This document shows, piece by piece, positions 8,683 through 18,317 of a stretch of DNA of 64,000 bases. Position numbers and translations under genes: made by a program. Where the stretch lies: NCBI GenBank assembly GCA_030680835.1, contig JAUXUD010000033.1, forward strand, positions 1-64,000, written 5' to 3'. The notes below the pieces were generated by a model. It was not told the DNA's origin. It did not search any database and was given only the letters and a program-made list of their open reading frames with translations. The stretch comes from Bacteroidota bacterium (GTDB lineage: Bacteria; Bacteroidota; Bacteroidia; UKL13-3). Each line of letters begins with the position of its first letter. Within the stretch, counting starts at the first letter, position 1.

Positions 8683-9234
8683 ATGTCTGAATACAGAGTA
8701 TCCGGCAGGTATGCAAAGTCGCTCATTGATCTTTCGGTGGAAAAAAATATCCTCGAAACCATCCATGGCGATATTGTGTCGTTTAAAGAAGTAGTTGTGC
8801 ATACACCGGCTTTAATGATTATGATGAAAAGCCCCATCATCAATGGCGATAAAAAAATGGCCGTGATTAAACAGATTTTCGAAAAAACATTTAATCCGTT
8901 AACCATCTCATTTTTTGATATTGTGATCAGAAAAAAACGCGAATATTATTTACTGGATGTTGCCAATGCTTTTATTGAGCAATACAACCAGATCAATAAA
9001 ATTACTACTGCCAAAATTAAAACAGCAACCATCATCAGCGAGCAGGTTGTAAAAGAGGTAAGTGCTTTTATTGAAAAACAAACGGGTAAAAAGGTAATTC
9101 TTGAAACTTCCGTGGATCCATCCCTCATTGGAGGTCTGGTTATTCAAATGGAAGATAAACTCTATGATGCCAGCATATCCGGGAAATTGAAAAAAGCAAA
9201 ACACGATTTATTAAATACTTACATTTCAAAATAA
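8683..9234 (+). CDS. atpH: F-type ATP synthase subunit delta
   Basis: 183 residues; begins one base after the atpF stop. The N-terminal helical domain starts SEYRVSGRYAKSLIDL, the family signature. The C-terminus contains the conserved GGLVIQMEDKLYDASISGKL. It caps the alpha/beta hexamer and binds the b stalk. Start and length fit the family (about 175-185). Confidence 0.95.
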   Translation: MSEYRVSGRYAKSLIDLSVEKNILETIHGDIVSFKEVVVHTPALMIMMKSPIINGDKKMAVIKQIFEKTFNPLTISFFDIVIRKKREYYLLDVANAFIEQYNQINKITTAKIKTATIISEQVVKEVSAFIEKQTGKKVILETSVDPSLIGGLVIQMEDKLYDASISGKLKKAKHDLLNTYISK

Positions 9235-9243
9235 CATTTCATT

Positions 9244-10824
9244 ATGGTAGAAATAAGGCCTGATGAGGTATCAGCAATTATAAGAGAGCAACTCAGCAAT
9301 TTTAAATCTGAAACCGAACTTGAAGAAGTGGGTACTGTGCTCCAGGTGGGCGACGGTATTGCACGGATCTATGGATTGACAAAGGTACAGTCGGGAGAAT
9401 TGATTGAGTTCTCAAACGGAGTAGAAGGAATTGTGCTGAACCTGGAAGAAGACAACGTGGGAGCGGTGTTATTGGGTTCATCCGAACAAATATTAGAAGG
9501 AGATATCGTTAAACGAACAGGCAGAATCGCTTCCATCAATGTGGGAGAAGGAATGATTGGACGTGTTATCAATACTTTGGGACAACCTATTGATGGCAAA
9601 GGTCCGTTAACCGGCGATTTGTACGAAATGCCCCTGGAGCGCAAAGCACCCGGAGTAATTTTCCGTGAACCGGTAAAAGAACCTTTGCAAACAGGCATCA
9701 AGGCTATTGATGCCATGATTCCGATTGGCCGTGGGCAGCGTGAGCTGGTAATTGGCGATCGTCAAACGGGTAAGTCTGCTGTTTGTATCGATACCATCAT
9801 CAACCAAAAAGAATTTTTTGATGCAGGAAATCCTGTATTTTGTATCTATGTAGCCTGCGGTCAAAAAGCATCAACGGTTGCTCAGGTATATAAAACTTTG
9901 GAAGAACGCGGTGCCATGTCGTATACCGTTATCGTATCGGCAACTTCTGCCGATCCGGCTCCTTTGCAGTTTTTTGCCCCGATGGCGGGTGCCGCAATTG
10001 GCGAATTCTTTCGCGATACCGGTCGCCCTGCACTGATTGTTTATGATGATTTATCAAAACAGGCAGTTGCCTACCGTGAGGTTTCTTTATTGTTGCGTCG
10101 TCCGCCGGGCCGCGAGGCATACCCGGGTGATGTATTTTATTTGCACAGCCGTTTGCTCGAAAGAGCTGCTAAAATTATTGGTTCAGACGCCATTGCAAGC
10201 CAGATGAATGATCTTCCAAACTCAATCAGACATATGGTTAAAGGCAATGGTTCATTAACCGCTTTGCCTATTATCGAAACCCAGGCCGGCGACGTTTCCG
10301 CTTATATTCCCACAAATGTAATTTCAATTACCGATGGTCAGATATTTTTGGAAGCCAACTTGTTTAACTCTGGTATCAGACCCGCAATTAACGTAGGTAT
10401 CTCTGTATCCCGTGTAGGTGGAAATGCACAAATCAAGTCGATGAAAAAAGTAGCAGGTACTTTAAAATTGGATCAGGCGCAGTACCGCGAATTGGAGGCA
10501 TTCTCTAAATTCGGTTCCGACCTCGATGCAGCTACCAAATCGGTATTGGCAAAAGGAGCCCGTAATGTTGAAATTTTAAAGCAGGGACAATTTGCACCGT
10601 TTCGTGTTGAACAACAGGTTGCCATTATTTATTTGGGAACCAAAGGAATGTTATCACATGTACCGGTAAATAAAATTCTCGATTTTCAGGGTGAGTATTT
10701 AAACTATCTTGAAAACAAACACAAAGATGTGCTCGATAAAATTAAAAAAGGCGGAATCGGCGACGATGTAACCACTGTTCTTGAAACCGTTGCCAAAGAA
10801 TTATCAGCAAAATATAGTAGCTAA
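9244..10824 (+). CDS. atpA: F-type ATP synthase subunit alpha
   Basis: 526 residues. The Walker A motif GDRQTGKSA lies at about 171-179 and [16 protein letters not shown] is the Walker B region. The arginine-finger loop [10 protein letters not shown] is intact. It is the non-catalytic nucleotide-binding subunit of F1. Its final base A overlaps the atpG start (ATGG after TAA), so translation is coupled. Confidence 0.97.
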   Translation: MVEIRPDEVSAIIREQLSNFKSETELEEVGTVLQVGDGIARIYGLTKVQSGELIEFSNGVEGIVLNLEEDNVGAVLLGSSEQILEGDIVKRTGRIASINVGEGMIGRVINTLGQPIDGKGPLTGDLYEMPLERKAPGVIFREPVKEPLQTGIKAIDAMIPIGRGQRELVIGDRQTGKSAVCIDTIINQKEFFDAGNPVFCIYVACGQKASTVAQVYKTLEERGAMSYTVIVSATSADPAPLQFFAPMAGAAIGEFFRDTGRPALIVYDDLSKQAVAYREVSLLLRRPPGREAYPGDVFYLHSRLLERAAKIIGSDAIASQMNDLPNSIRHMVKGNGSLTALPIIETQAGDVSAYIPTNVISITDGQIFLEANLFNSGIRPAINVGISVSRVGGNAQIKSMKKVAGTLKLDQAQYRELEAFSKFGSDLDAATKSVLAKGARNVEILKQGQFAPFRVEQQVAIIYLGTKGMLSHVPVNKILDFQGEYLNYLENKHKDVLDKIKKGGIGDDVTTVLETVAKELSAKYSS

Positions 10825-11693
10825 TGGCTAATTTAAAAGAAGTACGAATTCGGATTGCATCGGTTAATTCAACCCAGCAAATTACCAAGGCCATGAAACT
10901 GGTAAGTGCAACCAAGTTGAGAAGGGCCCAAAATGCCATTATACAAATGCGTCCGTATGCACAAAAGTTAAATGGAATACTTTCCAATCTAACCGATTCC
11001 ATTGATGTAGATTCGTTAAAAGTATATTTCGACCAGCGCCCGATAAACCATGTGTTATTGGTTGTAATTACATCCGACAGAGGCTTATGCGGTTCATTCA
11101 ATGCGAATGTAATTAAGCTCGCCAACCGTTTGATGAAAGAGGAATATGCAGGCAAGAAAATTACCATTTTGCCCATTGGTAAAAAAGCATTCGAATATTT
11201 TACCCGTCAAAATGCAAATCTAATTCCCGATTTTAGAGAAAGTCTGCAGGCATTAAGTGCAAAATCAGGCTTCACTATAGGCGAATTTGTTTTGAACCAA
11301 TACAAGGCAGGCAAATTTGATAAGGTTGAAGTAGTTTATAACCAGTTTAAAAATGCAGCAACCCAGATTTTGAGTAACGACCATTTTTTACCGATTGTAA
11401 AACAAATTGTAAGTATCAAAGCTGCAAAAAACGATTATATTTTTGAACCGGGTAAAGAAGAAATACTGGAGGAACTGATTCCGCGTATTTTAAAGACGCA
11501 GATCTATCGCAGCATGCTGGATTCTTTGGCTTCAGAGCATGGAGCCCGTATGATTGCAATGGACAAAGCTACCGACAATGCGGGGGAACTCATTAAATCA
11601 TTAAAGCTCGAATACAACCGTGCACGCCAATCGGCCATTACCACCGAAATTTCGGAAATTGTAGGTGGAGCAGCCGCGTTAAGTGGTTCTTAA
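10824..11693 (+). CDS. atpG: F-type ATP synthase subunit gamma
   Basis: 289 residues. The N-terminal helix RIASVNSTQQITKAMKLVSA and C-terminal NRARQSAITTEISEIVGGA are the two halves of the rotor coiled coil and are family signatures. It is the last gene of this operon; a hairpin terminator follows. The beta and epsilon genes (atpD, atpC) are not here and must lie elsewhere, a split known in Bacteroidota. Confidence 0.96.
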   Translation: MANLKEVRIRIASVNSTQQITKAMKLVSATKLRRAQNAIIQMRPYAQKLNGILSNLTDSIDVDSLKVYFDQRPINHVLLVVITSDRGLCGSFNANVIKLANRLMKEEYAGKKITILPIGKKAFEYFTRQNANLIPDFRESLQALSAKSGFTIGEFVLNQYKAGKFDKVEVVYNQFKNAATQILSNDHFLPIVKQIVSIKAAKNDYIFEPGKEEILEELIPRILKTQIYRSMLDSLASEHGARMIAMDKATDNAGELIKSLKLEYNRARQSAITTEISEIVGGAAALSGS

Positions 11694-11713
11694 AAAATAC
11701 TAAAATTTTATGT

Positions 11714-11749
11714 AAAAGGGTGGTTCGTTTATTCGTACCACCTTTTTTT
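11714..11749 (+). terminator. Rho-independent terminator after atpG
   Basis: Stem GGTGGT/ACCACC, extended by an A-tract pairing with a run of seven T, 20 nt after the atpG stop. Confidence 0.8.
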
Positions 11750-11758
11750 GTATTGCAA

Positions 11759-11791
11759 TTGACATATTAATTAACAAATTTTATATATTTG
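11759..11791 (+). promoter_or_regulatory. Putative promoter of short sensor kinase
   Basis: TTG at 11759-11761 and TATATTTG at 11784-11791 (spacing 22) match the Bacteroidota -33/-7 pattern, 28 nt before the ATG. Confidence 0.5.
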
Positions 11792-11819
11792 ACTGCTACT
11801 TTATAAATAAAAGTGATTA

Positions 11820-12980
11820 ATGAAAAATGAACTCAAAGCATTTGTTAAGTTTACTTTTGGGTTCATATTAATGACTTGTCTGTTGATTACTGAAGAAGTA
11901 TATGCACAACATTTTGATCTGGACGGATTCAGGCAAAAGTTGTCTCAATGCGATTTATCAGACAGTTCCCGCGTTAATCTTAACAATGAAATTGCAAGTG
12001 CTTATCATTTTGTTGAAACAGATTCAAGAGCATCCAATAAAAAAATAGCAGAGTCACAATTTAATTTTGAGCTTGAAAAGAAACAAAAGGAAATAGAGTT
12101 ATTGGAGAAAGACAGCTCGCTTAAGGACAGTTCCAATAATATGCACCAATTGATTTCATTGGCTTTAACAGCTTTTTTATTACTTTTTATCAGTATGTCA
12201 GTTATTTTTTTCAGAAGTAAACAAAAAGAAAAAAAAGCCCGTCAACTTATAGGTAAACAAAAAGATGAAATTCAGGCACAATCGGAAAAACTGGATGAAT
12301 TAAATAAAGTTAAAGACAAAATATTTACCGTTCTGTCGCATGATATTAAAACGCCATTGGCCCAGTTAAGCAATGTCATTAATTTACTGGAATTAAATAT
12401 CCTTTCGAATGAAGATTTTTTATTTGTTAAACGTTCTCTGGATAAACAGCTTATTGGCTTAAATATATTCCTTGATAATTTATTGCAATGGTCAAAAAGT
12501 CAAATGGATGGGAATGCTCCCTTCAGGAAAGAGAATTTTTTCCTCGCTCAAATGATTGACCAGGTTTTTTCATTGTTTCATGAAAATGCAGCTCAAAAAG
12601 AAGTGAAACTGGTGAATAAAGTACCGCACAGTATCATGCTCTTTTCCGATAAAAATCAATTGGAGATTGTTTTCAGAAACTTAATTATTAATGGAATTAA
12701 ATTTTCGGAAATGGGCGGAGAAGTAATAGTAGATGCAAAACAGGAGGGGGATAAGATTTGCATTGAAGTTATTGATGCAGGAATCGGGATTCATCCGGAT
12801 AAACTAAAAAAGCTGCTGTGCGGCTTTACAAATTTAAGCAGTATGGGAACTTTTGGTGAAAAGGGCACCGGACTTGGTTTATTATTATGTAAGGAATTTG
12901 TTGAGAAAAATAATGGCACTATAACTGTAAACAGCGAATTGGGTATAGGTACCACTTTTAGTGTTTGTTTAGCAGTATAG
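11820..12980 (+). CDS. Sensor histidine kinase, short form lacking the TPR sensor domain
   Basis: 386 residues. An N-terminal hydrophobic segment/signal (about 12-29) is followed by only about 80 extracytoplasmic residues, a transmembrane helix (about 111-128), a coiled coil (about 135-168) and a kinase core. His174 lies in LSHDIKTPLAQL. The N box is LIINGIKF, G1 is DAGIGI and G2 is GEKGTGLGLLLCKEF. The region from NKKIAESQFNFEL onward is closely similar to the TPR kinase at 15934-18123, which carries about 400 more residues of TPR in front. This gene therefore looks like a paralogue that lost the TPRs. No response regulator is adjacent, so the partner is unknown. Confidence 0.9.
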   Translation: MKNELKAFVKFTFGFILMTCLLITEEVYAQHFDLDGFRQKLSQCDLSDSSRVNLNNEIASAYHFVETDSRASNKKIAESQFNFELEKKQKEIELLEKDSSLKDSSNNMHQLISLALTAFLLLFISMSVIFFRSKQKEKKARQLIGKQKDEIQAQSEKLDELNKVKDKIFTVLSHDIKTPLAQLSNVINLLELNILSNEDFLFVKRSLDKQLIGLNIFLDNLLQWSKSQMDGNAPFRKENFFLAQMIDQVFSLFHENAAQKEVKLVNKVPHSIMLFSDKNQLEIVFRNLIINGIKFSEMGGEVIVDAKQEGDKICIEVIDAGIGIHPDKLKKLLCGFTNLSSMGTFGEKGTGLGLLLCKEFVEKNNGTITVNSELGIGTTFSVCLAV

Positions 12981-13028
12981 ATGGGAAGGGGCGTAGGTAG
13001 GGTATAGAGTGTTAATTTCTAATTTTGT

Positions 13029-13036
13029 TATATTTG
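13029..13036 (+). promoter_or_regulatory. Putative -7 box of the CocE-type hydrolase gene
   Basis: TATATTTG matches TAnnTTTG 22 nt before the ATG at 13059. No strong -33 element was seen. Confidence 0.45.
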
Positions 13037-13058
13037 AGAAATTAAACAAATAAATCGT

Positions 13059-14891
13059 ATGAGATTATTCCTGTTGTTGTTACTGTTCCTGCTGATAAAC
13101 CCCAACCATTTATTTTCACAAATTTTTGATGTGAAGGCAAATTATGTGAAGCGTGAGGTTTATATCCCAATGCGTGATGGGGTCAAATTATTTACTGCTA
13201 TTTATTTGCCAAAAGATTCTTCTGTTAAATATCCTGTATTGCTGAACCGAACGCCTTATAGTGTAGGTCCGTATGGTGCGGATGCATTTCCGGAAAGACT
13301 AAGACCTTCTGATTTGTTTGCCAGAGATGGTTATATTTTTGTTTTTCAGGATGTACGTGGAAAATCCATGTCGGAGGGCGAATTTGTAAACATGACACCA
13401 CAAAAAACAAGTAAAAAATCGAAACTCGATGTGGATGAAAGTACCGATACCTACGATTGCATTGAGTGGCTACTTAAAAATATAAATTATCACAATGGCA
13501 AAGTGGGTCAATGGGGCATTTCCTATCCCGGTTTTTATACTTCAGCAGGCATGATTGATGCCCATCCGGCATTAATAGCATCATCTCCCCAGGCACCCAT
13601 TTGCGACTGGTTTACAGGTGATGATTTCCATCACAACGGTGCCGTTTATCTGCCGCATTTTTTCGGTTTCTTTTATGGGTTTGGCCAGGCCCGTTTAAAA
13701 CCCGGTCCAGGCTCCTGGAAAAGTATTGATTACAAAACAACTGATGGATATAAATTTTATCTGGAACTGGGTGGTTTGAAAAACATCAACAATTATTACA
13801 ATCATAGTGTGGCATTTTGGGATGAGATGACCCAACATGAAACTTATGATAGTTTCTGGCAGGCACGAAATTTACGTCCGCATTTTAAGAACATTAAACC
13901 TGCAGTATTGGTTGTTGGGGGCTGGTTTGATGCGGAGAATTTGTACGGAGCTTTGCAAACGTATAAAACCATCGAGAAGCAATCTTCCAAAACCACCAAT
14001 TCACTGGTAATGGGACCCTGGGTGCATGGAGGCTGGGGCAGAGGCACAGGCGAGTATTTGGGCGATATAAACTTCAGGCATAAAACAAGCTGGTATTACC
14101 GCGACAGCATTGAATATCCATTTTTCAGTTACTATTTAAAAGGCAAAGGCGACTGGAAATTACCAGAGGCCATTATGTTTGAAACAGGCAGTAATTTATG
14201 GCGTAAGTATGAACAATGGCCACCTAAAAATATTGAAGAAAAAAAGTATTATTTAAATGAGCAGGGAAATATGAACCTGAGTAGCTCGGGAAATAATTAT
14301 GATGAATTTATAAGCGACCCCAATAAACCTGTTCCGTATATGGTTAATTGTGATTTGGGTATGACCCGCGAATACATGGTTGCAGATCAGCGTTACGGGG
14401 CACGCAGACCCGATGTATTGGTTTATCAAACATCCATTTCCACCCAGGACCAAACCTTTGCCGGTCCGGTAAAAGTTAATTTAAAAGTATCAACCAGCAG
14501 TACCGATGCCGACTGGATTGTGAAAATTATAGATGTATACCCTGATAAAATGCCCAATGATACTATTAATGGAAAAGCAATAAATATGGATGCATATCAG
14601 ATGCTCATTCGTGGTGAGGTAATGCGGGGCAAATTCAGAAACAGTTTCGAAAAACCCGAGCCGTTCGTACCCAATCAAATAACCGATGTAAATTTTGAAA
14701 TCAACGATATCAACCATACTATCAAAAAGGGCCATCGTTTAATGATACAAATTCAAAGCACCTGGTTCCCATTGGTTGACCGCAATCCGCAAAAGTTCAT
14801 CAATATTTTTGAAGCCGAAGCAAATGATTTCGTAAAAGCTACGCACAGGGTATACAGGGGTTCAACGGTAACCTTTTTGCAAATTAAATAG
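13059..14891 (+). CDS. CocE/NonD-family hydrolase (X-Pro dipeptidyl-peptidase S15 type)
   Basis: 610 residues with a Sec signal peptide (about 1-20), so exported. The alpha/beta-hydrolase fold carries the triad Ser156 (GISYPGFY), Asp291 (GGWFDAEN) and His323 (PWVHGGWG). The C-terminal jelly-roll domain (about 380-610; KVNLKVSTSSTDADWIVKI) is typical of the S15/CocE family. Members cleave X-Pro dipeptides, glutaryl-7-ACA-type amides or esters; the substrate cannot be read from sequence. An NTF2-like gene follows 8 nt later, perhaps co-transcribed. Confidence 0.9.
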   Translation: MRLFLLLLLFLLINPNHLFSQIFDVKANYVKREVYIPMRDGVKLFTAIYLPKDSSVKYPVLLNRTPYSVGPYGADAFPERLRPSDLFARDGYIFVFQDVRGKSMSEGEFVNMTPQKTSKKSKLDVDESTDTYDCIEWLLKNINYHNGKVGQWGISYPGFYTSAGMIDAHPALIASSPQAPICDWFTGDDFHHNGAVYLPHFFGFFYGFGQARLKPGPGSWKSIDYKTTDGYKFYLELGGLKNINNYYNHSVAFWDEMTQHETYDSFWQARNLRPHFKNIKPAVLVVGGWFDAENLYGALQTYKTIEKQSSKTTNSLVMGPWVHGGWGRGTGEYLGDINFRHKTSWYYRDSIEYPFFSYYLKGKGDWKLPEAIMFETGSNLWRKYEQWPPKNIEEKKYYLNEQGNMNLSSSGNNYDEFISDPNKPVPYMVNCDLGMTREYMVADQRYGARRPDVLVYQTSISTQDQTFAGPVKVNLKVSTSSTDADWIVKIIDVYPDKMPNDTINGKAINMDAYQMLIRGEVMRGKFRNSFEKPEPFVPNQITDVNFEINDINHTIKKGHRLMIQIQSTWFPLVDRNPQKFINIFEAEANDFVKATHRVYRGSTVTFLQIK

Positions 14892-14899
14892 TCTGGACT

Positions 14900-15382
14900 A
14901 TGATTTATGTGATTAGTTTGAAAAAATTTATCCTGCTGTTAGCACTCTTTGCAACCCTGCAACTAAACGCGCAAATAAGTGAAGAAACAGCTATTAAAAA
15001 AGTGATTGCGGAACTCTTTTCCGGTATGCAGAAATTCGATACTGCCAGCATCCGGCCCTTGTTTCATCATGATGTGCGACTGCAAACAGCATTGATGAAT
15101 CCAAAAACATCAATGACAAGATTACAAACCGAAAGTATTGATTCCTTCCTGTTTCAAATTGCCAGATTGAAAAGTGATACGCTAAAAATTGAAGAACGTG
15201 TTATCGGCTATGAGATAAAAATAGATTTCCCGATGGCAAGCGTTTGGGCTCCCTATGAATTCTTTATTAATGATAAATTATCACATACCGGAACAGATGC
15301 TTTTCAATTGTTCAAATCAACCGAAGGATGGATTATTATTCAGATATGTGACACCAGGAAAAAAGTAAAACGTTTGAAGTAA
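14900..15382 (+). CDS. Exported NTF2-like (SnoaL/DUF4440-type) protein
   Basis: 160 residues with an N-terminal signal peptide ending near LNAQ (about residue 25). The remainder (EETAIKKVIAELFSGMQKFDTASIRPLFH and later ASVWAPYEFFINDKLSHTGTDAFQLFKSTEGWIIIQICDT) has the helix-then-beta-sheet pattern of nuclear transport factor 2-like folds. These have varied roles, many as small-molecule binding or accessory domains. It follows the CocE-type hydrolase by 8 nt, suggesting a shared transcript. Function unknown. Confidence 0.75.
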   Translation: MIYVISLKKFILLLALFATLQLNAQISEETAIKKVIAELFSGMQKFDTASIRPLFHHDVRLQTALMNPKTSMTRLQTESIDSFLFQIARLKSDTLKIEERVIGYEIKIDFPMASVWAPYEFFINDKLSHTGTDAFQLFKSTEGWIIIQICDTRKKVKRLK

Positions 15383-15402
15383 GGTAGCCTTAATAATTTT
15401 CT

Positions 15403-15771
15403 TTAATCATCAAGAGAAGTACTATCGCGCATTTCCCCTTTTTTATCCATCATACCTTTGTGTTTGTGCATTTTGCCTTCCATTTCATCACAGCATTCCA
15501 TTTCTTCACCTTCACAATGCATTTCTTTCATCATCATTTTATGGTGCCCCATGCCTTCCATTTTGCATTCGGTTTTGCATTCACCCCTGTGGCAGGCCAT
15601 TCTACCAATACCGCGGGCTAACTGACAAATAAGAATCAATAAAGCAACAGCGATTACTATATAGGTAATCCATTTAAAGAATGAGCCAAGATTTTGATTA
15701 TTAACCTTAGTCAAAAAATACATTGCCGCCAATAATGTGAGCAATGTGATACAAATTGATAAGTACATCAT
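15403..15771 (-). CDS. Two-helix membrane protein with Cys/Met/His-rich tail
   Basis: 122 residues. Two transmembrane helices (about 3-22 and 32-54) are followed by a tail of about 65 residues very rich in Met, Cys, His, Glu and Lys (CHRGECKTECKMEGMGHH and MKEMHCEGEEMECC). Such composition suggests binding of soft metals such as Cu(I) or Ag(I), or transient Zn/Ni. I do not recognise a named family. It lies convergent to the NTF2-like gene and divergent from the TPR sensor kinase. The tail's side of the membrane is not determined. Confidence 0.65.
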   Translation of the reverse strand: MMYLSICITLLTLLAAMYFLTKVNNQNLGSFFKWITYIVIAVALLILICQLARGIGRMACHRGECKTECKMEGMGHHKMMMKEMHCEGEEMECCDEMEGKMHKHKGMMDKKGEMRDSTSLDD

Positions 15772-15933
15772 AATTTATTTTTGTTTAGGGAAACGAAGTT
15801 ATAAATATTTATTATAATTCACTATATTTATTGCCAATACAATCAGGGTTGAATAAATTGTTTGAATGGGGGTTTTATTTTTATAAATTGCGGGGTAACC
15901 CTGTATACTCAACGCAAACTTTATATAATTTGA

Positions 15934-18123
15934 ATGTTTGATATTAATAATAATAATAGAATTCGGGTATTGGGAACATATTGGTTTTTATCAATAAGTT
16001 TATTGTGTTTAGCAATAAATATATCGGCACAAAACAGGCAGGTAGACAGCTTACTGAATCTGATAAAAAAGCACCAAAATCAGAATACTGCCCTCGTTAA
16101 TTTGTACTGTAATCTGGCAGAAAATTACAGATATTTTAATCCCGAAAAGATGGAACCCATGGCCATGAAAGGATTGAAATTGGCAGAAAAAATAGGCTAT
16201 AAGAAAGGCATGGGTGATTGTATCCTGGCTTTGGGGGTTTATTGTTCATTTATAGGTGAGCATGAAAAGGCATTGCGTTACGATAATATTGCAATTGGAA
16301 AATATAAGGAGATAAATGATAAAAAGGGGTTGGGTGCCGCATATAATAATATCGCAAATATTTACAGTGATCAGGCAAGATACTATGAATCAATCGGCTT
16401 TTATAAAAAAAGCCTCGCAATCAGGGAGCTGATTGCTGATAGTGAAGGAATCGCTTCAAGCTATAATAATATGGGCAATTCCTGGCTGAACCTTGGAAAT
16501 TATTCTGAGGCGTTAACCAACTTATTGAAAGGATTGAGCATTCGTGAAAAGTTGGGTAAAAGTCAGCCCATTGTAAACAGTTTAAACAATCTGGCGGGAG
16601 TATATAATACCATTGGAAATCCCAGAAAAGGATTGCATTATTCTCTAAAAGCAATTAAATTAAGTGAAAAGGACAGCAATATTTTAGGTTGTCTCTGGTC
16701 ATATAACACAGCAGCATTGTCATACGCAGGTTTAAAGAAATATGAAAGGTCGCTCTATTATTATTACAAGGGACTTAATCTGGCAATTAAAAACGAATTC
16801 GAAGGGGAAGCACGGGTTTATGAGATTGGTATTGCCGAAGTATATGTGTTTTTAAAAGATTATACCCGGGCAACCGAACACTATCAAAAGTCGCTTAAAA
16901 TGGGTGAAAATTTGAATAATCCGGACGAAGATGCAACGATTTATATAGGTTTAGGTTCAATATATGCTAAATCGGGAGATGTAAAGAAAGGTCTGGAATA
17001 TTTATTAAAAGGGTATCAGTTGGCTGAGCGTATTCATTTTAGGCCACCCATGCTGCAAGTAACGAATGAAATTGCCAATGCCTATGCTCTGATGAATGAT
17101 TACAAAAAAGCGTTTCATTACAAACAACTTAATTCAGCATATGCAGATAGTTTACTGAATGATGAAACGAATAAAAAAATTGCGGAGGCACAATTTGATT
17201 TTGAATTGGCGAAGAAGCAAAATGCTATAGAATTACTGGAAAAGGATAAATCTATTCAACAGAAAGAATCAGATAAACAAAAGTATATTTCAATGGGTTT
17301 ACTGGGGTTCCTGATTTTGTCGTTTATCATTCTGTTGGGAGTTGTTGTAAATATCAGAAAAGAACGAAAATCAACAGCCTTAATTCGAAAACAAAAAGAT
17401 GAAATTGAGAAACAAAGAGTAACACTGGAATCGCTGAACCAGTTGAAAGATAAAACGTTTTCAATTTTATCTCATGATTTGAGATCTCCTGTGGGCTCAC
17501 TTACTCAAATATTAATTATGCTGGAAGATCAAAGCATTACACCTGAAGAGTTTCTTATTCTTAAGAAGCATCTGGACCAGCAATTGGTAGCCCTCAACCG
17601 CTTCCTCGATAATCTGCTGCACTGGTCGAAAAGCCATATGGAGGGGAATGTGAGCAGTTTAAAGGTTCCGCTCAATCTTTTGGATTTGGTGCAGCATAAT
17701 TTTCAATTGATGCACGAAAATGCAAAACAGAAACAAATTGAAATGATTAATGAACTGAGTGATGATGTTATCATAACAGCAGACAAGGATCAGATAGATT
17801 TGGTATTAAGAAATTTAATAGCCAATGCCATTAAGTTTACAACTAAAAATGGAACCATCAAAGTCTCATCAAAAGAAGAAAACAACAGGTTAATTATTGC
17901 TGTTAGTGATAATGGAATTGGAATGTCGGCCGAACGCAGTGCAAACCTGTTTGGTGATTTTGCAAACAGAAGTCTTGATGGCACCATTGGTGAAAAAGGT
18001 ACCGGATTGGGACTCTTGCTATGCAAAGAATTTGTGGAATTACATCAAGGAACCATATGGGTTGAAAGTGAATTGAAAAAAGGAAGTACCTTTTTTGTTA
18101 GCTTTCCCGTAAGAGAGGTATGA
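15934..18123 (+). CDS. TPR-containing sensor histidine kinase
   Basis: 729 residues. A signal peptide or anchor (about 14-32) is followed by tandem TPRs from about 45 to 400 (for example GLGAAYNNIANIYSDQARYY and GIASSYNNMGNSWLNLGNYS), a transmembrane helix (about 448-470), a coiled coil, then HisKA and HATPase. The H box is ILSHDLRSPVGSL (about 512), with NLIANAIKF, DNGIGM and GEKGTGLGLLLCKEF. This is the Bacteroidota layout of periplasmic TPR sensors fused to kinases. It is paralogous to the kinase at 11820-12980. Its last codon and stop (TGA at 18121) already belong to the heptamer array downstream, hinting that the array trimmed or replaced the original 3' end. Confidence 0.92.
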   Translation: MFDINNNNRIRVLGTYWFLSISLLCLAINISAQNRQVDSLLNLIKKHQNQNTALVNLYCNLAENYRYFNPEKMEPMAMKGLKLAEKIGYKKGMGDCILALGVYCSFIGEHEKALRYDNIAIGKYKEINDKKGLGAAYNNIANIYSDQARYYESIGFYKKSLAIRELIADSEGIASSYNNMGNSWLNLGNYSEALTNLLKGLSIREKLGKSQPIVNSLNNLAGVYNTIGNPRKGLHYSLKAIKLSEKDSNILGCLWSYNTAALSYAGLKKYERSLYYYYKGLNLAIKNEFEGEARVYEIGIAEVYVFLKDYTRATEHYQKSLKMGENLNNPDEDATIYIGLGSIYAKSGDVKKGLEYLLKGYQLAERIHFRPPMLQVTNEIANAYALMNDYKKAFHYKQLNSAYADSLLNDETNKKIAEAQFDFELAKKQNAIELLEKDKSIQQKESDKQKYISMGLLGFLILSFIILLGVVVNIRKERKSTALIRKQKDEIEKQRVTLESLNQLKDKTFSILSHDLRSPVGSLTQILIMLEDQSITPEEFLILKKHLDQQLVALNRFLDNLLHWSKSHMEGNVSSLKVPLNLLDLVQHNFQLMHENAKQKQIEMINELSDDVIITADKDQIDLVLRNLIANAIKFTTKNGTIKVSSKEENNRLIIAVSDNGIGMSAERSANLFGDFANRSLDGTIGEKGTGLGLLLCKEFVELHQGTIWVESELKKGSTFFVSFPVREV

Positions 18124-18238
18124 GGTATTAGGTATGAGGTATGAGGTATTAGGTATGAGGTAATAGGTATTAGGTATTAGGTATTAGGTATGAGGTGTGA
18201 GTTATTAGGTATGAGGTATGAGTTAAGGGTATGAGTTG
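18114..18238 (+). repeat. Degenerate heptamer tandem array (about 18 units)
   Basis: Head-to-tail 7-mers, mainly TGAGGTA and TTAGGTA, with variants ATAGGTA, TGAGGTG and TGAGTTA and one 6-mer (AGGGTA). The first units overlap the end and stop codon of the TPR kinase gene. The array points toward a four-helix-bundle gene; complementary 7-mers lie on its other side at 18702-18734. Confidence 0.95.
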
Positions 18239-18272
18239 AAAACTTTATACCAATTATATGATAAAATGTAAC

Positions 18273-18317
18273 CTAAAACACGGACATAAGTGAAGAATTA
18301 TGTGGTATGTGTTTTAG
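18273..18317 (+). other. Hairpin upstream of the four-helix-bundle gene
   Basis: CTAAAACAC (18273-18281) pairs perfectly with GTGTTTTAG (18309-18317). An inner stem ACATAA/TTATGT is separated from it by a small bulge, with loop GTGAAGAA. A TAnnTTTG-like box, TAGATTTG, overlaps the right arm (18315-18322), directly before the ATG. It could be an RNA structure or an operator. Confidence 0.6.

Noticed and set aside
14885-14905. Third copy of the 125-bp palindrome (AGTCTGG next to a TAG stop)
   Set aside because: Only about 8 bases match and no arms follow.
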